From contig LR134353.1 in NCBI GenBank assembly GCA_900637135.1, positions 3,906,001 to 3,970,000 on the forward strand: DNA of 64,000 nt. Direction: 5' to 3'. This stretch comes from Mycolicibacterium flavescens. GTDB taxonomy: Bacteria > Actinomycetota > Actinomycetes > Mycobacteriales > Mycobacteriaceae. Shown piece after piece: positions 57,407 to 64,000 of the stretch (the first letter of the stretch is position 1; every line of letters begins with the position of its first letter). The notes below the pieces were generated by a model. That model did no database searches. It was not told where the DNA came from and saw only the letters and a program-made list of their open reading frames with translations. The translations under genes were made by a program, and so were the position numbers.

Positions 57407-59164
57407 TCAGCCCGGCAGCACGGGTTCGGCGCCGGGCACCAGCAGCGGACGCACCTCGGCCCACGCCGGATCGTCCTCGGCCACCGAGCCGGACAGTTGC
57501 ACGACCCCGCGGGCGTCGGCCACGTACACCGTCGACGGGTTGGCCGCCACGGTGGTGACCGGCATCAGCAGGTTGCGGCTCGGCCCGTCGGAGTTAACGC
57601 CGTCGAGGTTGACGTAGGAGACCGGATGCGCAGGATCGGTGCGACTGACCACGATGTCGTCGCCGGTGCGCCATGACAGCGACACCACGGTGTTGCCCAG
57701 GCCGTAGCCCAGGCGTCGCGGGTAGGTCAGCGCGTAGCCGCCGCCGGGGGTCTGTTCGACACCGGCCAAAACGACCCGGCCGTCGATCACCATCGCCGCG
57801 CGGGTGCCGTCGCGCGACAGCTGCAGTTCGGTGATCACGCCGGGAAACCTGCTCGACACCAGCGTGGAGTCGACCGGTATGCGCGCCGGCTGGCCCGACG
57901 CGTCCTGGATGACACGCACGACGTTGTTGCCGTCGATCACCACCCACACCGCGTTGTCCAGCGACCAGCTCGGCCGCGACAGGCTTCGGGCATCCAACAC
58001 CTGCGACGCGGCCCCGCCGAGCGCGCCGACCCACATCGACGACGCCATATCCGGTGCGTCCGGCCGCACCGTGACGATCGACGCCACCTCCTGGCCCGTG
58101 CGGGACACCGCCGCCGCGGTCTGGTTCGGCATCTGCCCGAACTGTCCGGGAACCCGCGGCGCCCGCCGACCGTCGAGCGCGACCAGCGAACCGCCCACCA
58201 GCGCGTGCAGGCCCGCCGCCACTCCCGAGGCCGCGCCCGGGTCGGTGGCCGCCACGTCGGAGGTCTCCCACCCGTCGGTGAACCGGTCGTCGAGGGCGGC
58301 GCCGTCGGCGTTGATCACGTACGGCCCGTTGACCCCCGCACGGGACAGCGTCCAGATGAGTTGCGCCGCAAGCAGTTGCCTGCTGTGCGGATCGGTGGTC
58401 GACAGGTTGTCCAGATCGATTTTGGCGCCGCCGTAGCCCCGGCCGACGCCCATCTTGCCGCCGTCGGCGCGGGTGACCGGGCCGCGCAGTTTCAGTGGCG
58501 GTTCGAGGAGATTGCGGACGGTCTTGGCCATCTCCGGTCGCGGCCCGGCGATCAGCTTGCTCACCAGTTCGGTGGCCAACTGGTCGGGATCGGACACCGC
58601 GACATAGCGCGGATCGGGCACCACGGTGCTGCCGGTCGGGTCGACGAAATACAGGGTGTTGCGTCGATAGGTGGCCTGAAACTGCTGCCAGTCCAGGAAG
58701 ACGCCGTTCGGCAGCTTGTCGATGCGCCAACCGTCGGCGGTCTTGACCAGTTCGATCGGCCCCGGGTCTGGCAGCGCGCCTTCCCCCGTTTCGAACACAC
58801 CCATGTCCGACAGCGATCCGAGGATGTCGGCGCGCATGGTCACCGACACCCGGTCGGGACCGCGCGTCTCGACGAACACCACGTTGTCGATCAGCAGCGC
58901 GCTGCCCGCGTCATCCCACGCTTGCGAAGCGGATTCGGTCAGGAACTGGCGCGCAGCCAGATGCCGGTTCGCGGGATCGGCGGTGGCCTTCAGGAATTCG
59001 CGCAGCAACACGTCGGGATCCATGCCCGGAGTCGGCTTGGGCAGGCTCGGCGGGGCGGGCCGGTCGACGGTTCCGATCGCTTGCGGCGAGGACGAACTGG
59101 GCACGCCCGCACAGCCGGTGAGAACCAACGCCAGCACGCTCAGGACTGCCAGCAGGATTCTCAC
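57407..59164 (-). CDS. lpqB: Lipoprotein LpqB, MtrAB-associated
   Basis: 585 residues. The signal peptide MRILLAVLSVLALVLTGC ends in a lipobox (LTGC). It is followed by a GerMN-like region (about 80-230, DPDVLLREFLKATADPANRHLAARQFL) and a beta-propeller C-terminal domain (LSRPSWSLDNAVWVVIDG, SLSWRTGDDIVVSR). LpqB binds the sensor MtrB outside the membrane and modulates MtrA phosphorylation. GTG 59164 overlaps the mtrB stop (GTGA). Confidence 0.95.
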   Translation of the reverse strand: MRILLAVLSVLALVLTGCAGVPSSSSPQAIGTVDRPAPPSLPKPTPGMDPDVLLREFLKATADPANRHLAARQFLTESASQAWDDAGSALLIDNVVFVETRGPDRVSVTMRADILGSLSDMGVFETGEGALPDPGPIELVKTADGWRIDKLPNGVFLDWQQFQATYRRNTLYFVDPTGSTVVPDPRYVAVSDPDQLATELVSKLIAGPRPEMAKTVRNLLEPPLKLRGPVTRADGGKMGVGRGYGGAKIDLDNLSTTDPHSRQLLAAQLIWTLSRAGVNGPYVINADGAALDDRFTDGWETSDVAATDPGAASGVAAGLHALVGGSLVALDGRRAPRVPGQFGQMPNQTAAAVSRTGQEVASIVTVRPDAPDMASSMWVGALGGAASQVLDARSLSRPSWSLDNAVWVVIDGNNVVRVIQDASGQPARIPVDSTLVSSRFPGVITELQLSRDGTRAAMVIDGRVVLAGVEQTPGGGYALTYPRRLGYGLGNTVVSLSWRTGDDIVVSRTDPAHPVSYVNLDGVNSDGPSRNLLMPVTTVAANPSTVYVADARGVVQLSGSVAEDDPAWAEVRPLLVPGAEPVLPG

Positions 59165-60807
59165 ACGGACTCCTGCGCGGGTTCGCGATCGTGGCTGCGC
59201 GGCGGCGCATTGTCGGGTCCAACGGGTTTGAGCGGCAGCGGGCTGGTGGTCACCTTGTGCCCGCGGACGAGCGGCAGCGTGAGACGGAAGCAGGCGCCGT
59301 TACCCGGCTCACCCCAGGCCTCCAGCCTGCCCTGGTGCAGGCGGGCGTCCTCGATGCTGATCGCCAAACCGAGACCTGTGCCGCCGGAACGACGCACCCG
59401 CGAGGGGTCCGACCGCCAGAACCGGCTGAACACCAGTTTCTCCTCGCCGGGCCGCAGTCCCACCCCGTGGTCGCGGACGGTCACGGCGACGGTGTCGTCG
59501 TCGGCGGCCATCCGGATGCGGACAGGTTTGTGCTCGGCGTGGTCGATGGCGTTGGCGATGAGGTTGCGCAGAATGCGCTCCACGCGCCGCGGGTCGACCT
59601 CGGCGATGACCTCCTCGGTGGGCATGTCGACGACGAGTTCGACGTCGGCGTCTTGGGCCAGGTGCCCGACGTTGTCCAACGCGCTTCGCACCGTCGACCG
59701 CAGATCCAGCGACTCGACCGACAGCTCGGCGACACCGGCGTCGTGGCGGGAGATCTCCAACAGATCGTTGAGCAACGTCTCGAACCGGTCGAGCTCGCTG
59801 ACCATCAGCTCGGTGGACCGGCGCAGCGCGGGATCGAGATCCTCGCTGTGGTCGTAGATCAGGTCGGCGGCCATGCGCACTGTCGTCAACGGGGTGCGCA
59901 GTTCGTGGCTGACGTCGGAGGTGAACCGGCGCTGCAGGTTGCCGAACTCCTCGAGTTGGGTGATCTGGCGGTGCAGGCTCTCGGCCATGTCGTTGAACGA
60001 GACGGCGAGGCGGGCCATGTCGTCCTCGCCGCGCACCGGCATGCGTTCGGTGAGGTGGCCTTCGGCGAACCGCTCGGCGATGCGCGACGCGGAGCGCACC
60101 GGCAGCACGATTTGGCGCGCCACCAGCAAGGCGATCGCGGCGAGCAGGCCGAGCAGCACCACGCCGCCGGTGGCCATCGTCCCGCGCACCAGCGCGATCG
60201 TGGACTCCTCGTTGTTGAGCGGGAAGATCAGATAGAGCTCGAGGTTGGTCACCGATGACGACGTCGGACTGCCGACGATCAGCGCGGGCCCGGAGAAGCC
60301 GTCGGTGTGCACGGTCGCGTACTGATAGCTGACCTGGCCGGCCTTGACGAACTCCCGCAGCGTATTGGGCACCTGCTGGACCGGGCCTGCCGCGGTCGCC
60401 GCACGCGGCCCGTCACCAGGCACCACCAGAACCGCGTCGTAGGTTCCCGCCAGGCCCGGTTCGGCGTCAGCGCTGCGATCGATCAGCGTGTTGCGCGCCA
60501 ACTGCAGGCTGCTGTCGAGCGAGCGGGTTTCCTCACCGCCGACGATTCCGCTGACTGTGGTGCGTGCGCGGTCGATCTGCTCGGTGGCCGCGCGGACCTT
60601 GACCTCGAGGATGCGATCGGTGATCTGGCTGGTCAGTACGAACCCGAGCACCAGGATCACGGCCAGCGACAGGCCCAACGTCAACGAGACGACACGCAGC
60701 TGCAAGGAGCGCCGCCACGCCAAGCTCAACGCCCGGCCCAGCGCTCCCAGCCCCCGCACCAGCGGCGCCGAGCGCCGATGGATGCGTCGTCTGGAGCTGA
60801 AGATCAC
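59161..60807 (-). CDS. mtrB: Sensor histidine kinase MtrB
   Basis: 548 residues. Two membrane segments (VVSLTLGLSLAVILVLGFVLT and MATGGVVLLGLLAAIALLVA) flank an extracellular domain (about 65-210). HAMP follows, then HisKA with FTSDVSHELRTPL and HATPase with NLIANAIDHAEH, DHGVGLRPGEE and GGTGLGLAI. MtrB controls cell-cycle and cell-wall genes through MtrA. ATG 60807 lies 73 bases downstream of mtrA. Confidence 0.96.
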   Translation of the reverse strand: MIFSSRRRIHRRSAPLVRGLGALGRALSLAWRRSLQLRVVSLTLGLSLAVILVLGFVLTSQITDRILEVKVRAATEQIDRARTTVSGIVGGEETRSLDSSLQLARNTLIDRSADAEPGLAGTYDAVLVVPGDGPRAATAAGPVQQVPNTLREFVKAGQVSYQYATVHTDGFSGPALIVGSPTSSSVTNLELYLIFPLNNEESTIALVRGTMATGGVVLLGLLAAIALLVARQIVLPVRSASRIAERFAEGHLTERMPVRGEDDMARLAVSFNDMAESLHRQITQLEEFGNLQRRFTSDVSHELRTPLTTVRMAADLIYDHSEDLDPALRRSTELMVSELDRFETLLNDLLEISRHDAGVAELSVESLDLRSTVRSALDNVGHLAQDADVELVVDMPTEEVIAEVDPRRVERILRNLIANAIDHAEHKPVRIRMAADDDTVAVTVRDHGVGLRPGEEKLVFSRFWRSDPSRVRRSGGTGLGLAISIEDARLHQGRLEAWGEPGNGACFRLTLPLVRGHKVTTSPLPLKPVGPDNAPPRSHDREPAQESV

Positions 60808-60880
60808 GGCGCCCGCCGAGCGGTCAACAGGGCGACCGCCAAGCGGTCGGGGTCACGACCACGGCCGACAGCCGTGCATG

Positions 60881-61567
60881 TCACGGCGGTCCGGCCTTGT
60901 ACCCCACTCCTCGAACAGTGAGCACCACCTGCGGGTTCTCAGGGTCCTTCTCGACCTTCGCCCGCAACCGTTGGACATGCACGTTCACCAAACGGGTGTC
61001 CGCGGGGTGTCGATAACCCCACACCTGTTCGAGCAGCACATCACGAGTAAACACCTGCCGCGGTTTGCGCGCCAACGCCACCAACAGGTCGAACTCCAGC
61101 GGGGTCAGCGAGATCTGCTCGCCCTGACGGGTGACCTTGTGCGCGGGCACGTCGATGTCGACGTCGCCGATCGACAGCATCTCGGCCGGCTCGTCCTCGT
61201 TGCGCCGCAGGCGGGCCCGCACGCGGGCGACGAGCTCTTTGGGCTTGAACGGCTTCATCACATAGTCGTCGGCGCCGGACTCCAGGCCCAGTACGACGTC
61301 GACGGTGTCGGTCTTGGCGGTCAGCATCACGATCGGCACGCCGGAATCCGCGCGGAGCACCCGGCAGACGTCGATGCCGTTCATGCCGGGCAGCATCAGG
61401 TCGAGAAGGACCAGATCGGGCCGCAGCTCGCGGACCGCGGTCAGCGCTTGGGTGCCGTCGCCGATGACGGCGGTGTCGAAGCCTTCGCCCCGCAGCACGA
61501 TGGTGAGCATCTCGGCGAGCGACGGGTCATCGTCGACAACCAGAATCCTTTGCCTCATGGAGACCAT
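60881..61567 (-). CDS. mtrA: Response regulator MtrA
   Basis: 228 residues, standard length. The receiver has VVDDDPSLAEM, the phospho-acceptor aspartate in LVLLDLMLPGMNG and the conserved MLTAKTD. The C-terminal winged helix is OmpR-type (LEFDLLVALARKPRQVFTRDVLLEQVWGY, VNVHVQRLRAKVE). It is almost identical to M. tuberculosis MtrA. ATG 61567 (MVSMRQRILVVDD) is the expected start. MtrA is essential and regulates dnaA, ripA and rpf genes. Confidence 0.97.
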   Translation of the reverse strand: MVSMRQRILVVDDDPSLAEMLTIVLRGEGFDTAVIGDGTQALTAVRELRPDLVLLDLMLPGMNGIDVCRVLRADSGVPIVMLTAKTDTVDVVLGLESGADDYVMKPFKPKELVARVRARLRRNEDEPAEMLSIGDVDIDVPAHKVTRQGEQISLTPLEFDLLVALARKPRQVFTRDVLLEQVWGYRHPADTRLVNVHVQRLRAKVEKDPENPQVVLTVRGVGYKAGPP

Positions 61568-61646
61568 GGTGTCACCGAATTGCGATAAACCCCGGCTACC
61601 ACACGGCGCGTTTCGCGCTTTGACCGGCGAATGGCGCCGAACGGGG

Positions 61647-62279
61647 CTAGTGAGCGTCCAGTTCGGCGGCGAGCGCGACCGGATCGACGTCGGGTCCGGC
61701 GACCTTCCAGCGGCCGCACCACTGCGATGCGGCCAGTGCGGCGTAGACGTCGGAGGTGCGTTGCTGTAGCCCGCCGTCGCGCTCGTAGGCGTCTTTGGCC
61801 CGGTCCACCTCGGTGTTGGCGCGCTGCTCGGCGCGCTGGGCCGCCAGTTCTACGGGCACGGCCAGCAGCACCTGTGCGTGCGGCCGCGGAAGCGCGAGGC
61901 GCTCGTACTCCAGGGCGCGCACCCACTCGACGACCTCGCCGTCGGCGCCCTGGCGAAGGCGCGCGGCGCTGTAAGCGGCGTTGGACGCGACATAGCGGTC
62001 CAGGATGACGACGTCGTAGGTGTCCTGCAGGCGCTCGATCTCGGCTCGGGCGCGGGCACGGTCGAGCGCGAACAACACCGCCATCGCGTACACGGAGTCG
62101 GCGAGGTCACCGTGGGATCCGTGCAGCGCCTCGGCGGCCACGTCGGCCTCCACCGACTGCCCGTAGCGCGGAAACGCCAGGCTCGTCACCGTCCTGCCCT
62201 CGGCTTCGAACGCGGTTCGAAGTCCGTTGGTCAACGTGCGCTTACCCGCTCCGTCGACCCCTTCGATGACCATCAGCAC
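61647..62279 (-). CDS. tmk: Thymidylate kinase
   Basis: 210 residues. P-loop GVDGAGKRT, the DR(Y) motif ILDRYVASNAAY, and a LID arginine-rich helix (RAEQRANTEVDRAKDAYERD). It phosphorylates dTMP to dTDP. GTG 62279 gives MLMVIEGVDGAGK; the ATG 62273 is an alternative. It lies upstream of mtrA on the same strand, as in M. tuberculosis. Confidence 0.94.
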   Translation of the reverse strand: MLMVIEGVDGAGKRTLTNGLRTAFEAEGRTVTSLAFPRYGQSVEADVAAEALHGSHGDLADSVYAMAVLFALDRARARAEIERLQDTYDVVILDRYVASNAAYSAARLRQGADGEVVEWVRALEYERLALPRPHAQVLLAVPVELAAQRAEQRANTEVDRAKDAYERDGGLQQRTSDVYAALAASQWCGRWKVAGPDVDPVALAAELDAH

Positions 62280-62318
62280 GGCTGTGAGACTAGCTTTGCC
62301 CAGTCGCCGCCCGCGCCA

Positions 62319-63656
62319 TCAGACGTCGTGTTCGGCCGGATCGGGGGCCGTCTCCCGAGAGATCGCCCGGAGGCGTTCGAGGTCGGCCGGGTGAAGGTCG
62401 GCTTGGGCGGCCATCGCGTCCATCAACAGCTCGATCTGGCGGCGCAGCGCGGGCACGTACTCCTCACAGTGCTCATTGTGCGCATGCGCGATGAGCATGC
62501 GCAGCACGCGCAGCACGGTGGCGACGACGTTCGGCTGGCCCACCGAGCTCTGGCGAATTTGGTCGAACGCGTGCGCGACGTACTCCTCGTGCGACAGATC
62601 CCACGGGCGAAGAAGGATCCTGTCGTCAGGTCCGCACACCGCTGGCGGTGGCATGTCCGCCGTCAGCAGTTTGCGCATCATGCTGCCGAGGCGCAGCATC
62701 ACGTCGGCCGCGGTGGTCGGGTCGTTGATGGCGGGGCTGAGCGCACGCAGGGCGATGTCGACCAGTTGGCGGATCCCGAAGTCGACGTCTTGCTGCATGG
62801 TGCGGATGTCGGCCACCTCCACCGTCGACATCAGCTTGCGCTCGACGCGGTCAGGATCGGCCGGCTTCGGCCACAGGGTCATCAGTACCTCACCCTGATG
62901 GATGTAGGCGCCGGTGCGGGTCTCCAATCGCACGACGGTCGCGGGCGGGACGGCGGCGAGGATGTATCTGCTCGCCGACTGGGTGACCCAGCCGTCGCTG
63001 CCCGCATGGACCGTGAGGTGCTCGCCCGTACCCGGTGCCGGCGGGTGCGGGGCCGGTGTCTCCATACGCGTCTGCCGCGCCTGCTCGTCGATGACTGTGT
63101 CGGCCTCCGCGGCGATGGTGCGCACCACCTCCCCCACCTGGAGGCCATAGGCCAGCCGATTGAGGTAGGCGATGATCAACAGCACCGTCACCACCGCCAG
63201 CACGACCGCCGCCGTCATCGACACCCGCGGCGCATTCGACATCGGGTCCCCGCTGATATGGCGAAGGGTCAGCACACAGAACACGAAGGTGCCCACCAGC
63301 AGGCCTATCACCGACTGGCTGAGCCGGTCCCGGATGAACGACCGCATCACCCGGGGGGAGAACTGGCTGCTGGCCAGCTGCAGGCTGACCACCGTAAGCG
63401 AAAAGACCACCCCGGCGGTCGTGATGGTGGCGCCGGCGACGGTGCTCAGTAACCACGTCGCCGCATTGCTGTTCATCTCGAGTGTCAACGGCAGCGAAGT
63501 GTCCACGCCGATGACGTCGTCGAGATAGGCCGTCACCTCCGCTAAGGCGATGCCGCCCACCAGGACCAGCGCGGGCAGCGCGAAGAGGCTTTCGCGGAAG
63601 TGGTAGAGGGCGGTGGAGATCCGCAGCGCCGACGGTCCGCTGAAGGGACGCATCAT
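62319..63656 (-). CDS. DUF2254 integral membrane protein
   Basis: 445 residues. Four N-terminal membrane segments (LFALPALVLVGGIALAEV, TWLLSTVAGATITTAGVVFSLTVV, SVIGLLVGTFVFCVLTL and VVLAVVTVLLIIAYL) precede a large cytosolic domain. Family strings QLASSQFSPRVMRSFIRDR, DVDFGIRQLVDIALRALSPAINDPTTA and GYIQ-like GWVTQSASRYIL are clear. The function of DUF2254 is unknown. Two adjacent ATGs at 63656 and 63653 are possible starts, with AGGTG eight bases upstream; ATG 63692 is an alternative longer form. Confidence 0.85.
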   Translation of the reverse strand: MMRPFSGPSALRISTALYHFRESLFALPALVLVGGIALAEVTAYLDDVIGVDTSLPLTLEMNSNAATWLLSTVAGATITTAGVVFSLTVVSLQLASSQFSPRVMRSFIRDRLSQSVIGLLVGTFVFCVLTLRHISGDPMSNAPRVSMTAAVVLAVVTVLLIIAYLNRLAYGLQVGEVVRTIAAEADTVIDEQARQTRMETPAPHPPAPGTGEHLTVHAGSDGWVTQSASRYILAAVPPATVVRLETRTGAYIHQGEVLMTLWPKPADPDRVERKLMSTVEVADIRTMQQDVDFGIRQLVDIALRALSPAINDPTTAADVMLRLGSMMRKLLTADMPPPAVCGPDDRILLRPWDLSHEEYVAHAFDQIRQSSVGQPNVVATVLRVLRMLIAHAHNEHCEEYVPALRRQIELLMDAMAAQADLHPADLERLRAISRETAPDPAEHDV

Positions 63657-63961
63657 ACCGTCGTGCACCTGATGTGTTGTGCGCCATGCCATTTGCTTGG
63701 GACAGGTGCGCCCTTGCTGCGCTCCCATGGGCAGAGTGGTTGGAGAGCGACGCGACTCGGCGGCGTCGCGCCGCCTCCGACCGAAGGACGGATGGTGAGG
63801 GTCGTCATGGTTCTCCCGGTGTAACAGAATGCCTTCGCCTACCTGGAGTTCCGGCTGCCGGTGTGGAGCGCCTCCTGCCAGTCCGGCACCCGGGGCAGCC
63901 CACTAGGACCGCGCCGACAGCATCCTGCGAGCCGGGCATGGCCTCGGGTATACACCAAGCA
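63657..63961. other. 305-bp region without a supported gene
   Basis: No frame here has both a ribosome binding site and typical composition. It presumably holds the divergent promoters of the DUF2254 gene and of the next gene on the plus strand. TATACA at 63949-63954 lies eight bases before the following ATG and could be its -10. Confidence 0.4.
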
Positions 63962-64000
63962 ATGTCAACCGAAACGCCTCTGCTGCTGGTGCTTGACCTC
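63962..64000 (+). CDS. First 13 codons of a further gene, cut by window edge
   Basis: ATG 63962 opens MSTETPLLLVLDL, which reads to the end of the window. A hydrophobic strand ending in an acidic residue (LLLVLDL) is how many HAD-type hydrolases begin (LDLDG), but the next codons are not visible. TATACA eight bases upstream may be a -10 box of a leaderless transcript. Confidence 0.35.
   Translation, partial: MSTETPLLLVLDL

Noticed and set aside
1..64000. tRNA, rRNA, CRISPR array, insertion sequence or prophage
   Set aside because: No cloverleaf-like intergenic segment, no regularly spaced direct repeats and no transposase, integrase or phage structural protein was seen.
63962..64000. Calling the final partial gene a HAD phosphatase
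   Set aside because: Only 13 codons are visible; LLLVLDL is suggestive but the DxD motif lies outside the window.

Overview
The window is a single high-GC (roughly two thirds G+C) actinobacterial chromosome segment. Gene content and order identify it as a Mycobacterium, most likely a rapidly growing Mycolicibacterium-type species. WhiB7, WhiB1, SigH/RshA, MtrA/MtrB/LpqB, AdnA/AdnB, MoeZ, mycoredoxin, TB7.3, TB9.4 and DesA3 appear in the order I recall for M. tuberculosis Rv3196 to Rv3247c. No rRNA, tRNA, CRISPR array, transposase or prophage gene was seen. The segment looks like core chromosome with a few local insertions. All gene names rest on family recognition from sequence; no database search was run.

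1-15.0 kb is a stress and DNA-maintenance block. It holds the tail of a ThiF/cyclodehydratase-like gene, an ABC1 kinase, whiB7 with a long attenuated leader (promoter, 63-codon upstream frame, terminator), helicase UvrD2, mycoredoxin, NudC, a TrkA-domain K+ channel, the AdnB and AdnA helicase-nucleases, an alpha/beta hydrolase and an alkyltransferase-like protein without the acceptor cysteine. 15.1-31 kb carries a kinase-fold protein, MoeZ, a membrane-anchored DUF3152 protein with a zincin motif, TetR/TB9.4, an MmpS-like protein, a ferritin-like protein, RhlE, an orphan ParA, a phosphatase-EntC-GNAT overlap operon, a lipid kinase, WhiB1 with a Crp site and terminator, the PdtaS kinase, TB7.3 and the tiny ribosomal gene bL37.

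31-45 kb has rshA-sigH with a SigH-type promoter, a YbaK deacylase, an SDR, a DUF2071 protein, a three-gene cassette in which an MpaB-type oxygenase is flanked by two similar small membrane proteins, a TetR/crotonase pair with a double operator, a methyltransferase coupled to the abasic-site protein YedK, aroA-rsgA, an inverted-repeat array, and the desA3/reductase pair, whose two genes share a 21-bp operator. 45-57 kb holds a DUF6912 protein, a BCCT transporter, a wax ester/DGAT-family protein, an Rv3235-like protein, an SRPBCC protein, SecA1 (whose ribosome binding site lies in a hairpin), HPF, ComF, a DUF2252 protein, and an apparent insertion coding for a Rieske lipoprotein, a DUF6529 membrane protein and an exported protein interrupted by an in-frame amber codon. 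57.4-64 kb is lpqB-mtrB-mtrA-tmk, a DUF2254 membrane protein and the first codons of a further gene.

Many genes touch by ATGA, GTGA or TTGA overlaps (adnA/adnB, phosphatase/entC/GNAT, sigH/rshA, aroA/rsgA, yedK/methyltransferase, mtrB/lpqB, the MpaB trio), which implies translational coupling. Several genes have a TAGGCT- or TAGCCT-type -10 box only 6 to 8 bases before a GTG start, as expected for leaderless mycobacterial transcripts. The most interesting unexplained structures are the whiB7 leader, the secA1 hairpin with its six-codon frame, the desA3 operator pair, the MpaB/small-membrane-protein cassette and the interrupted Rieske-linked operon.
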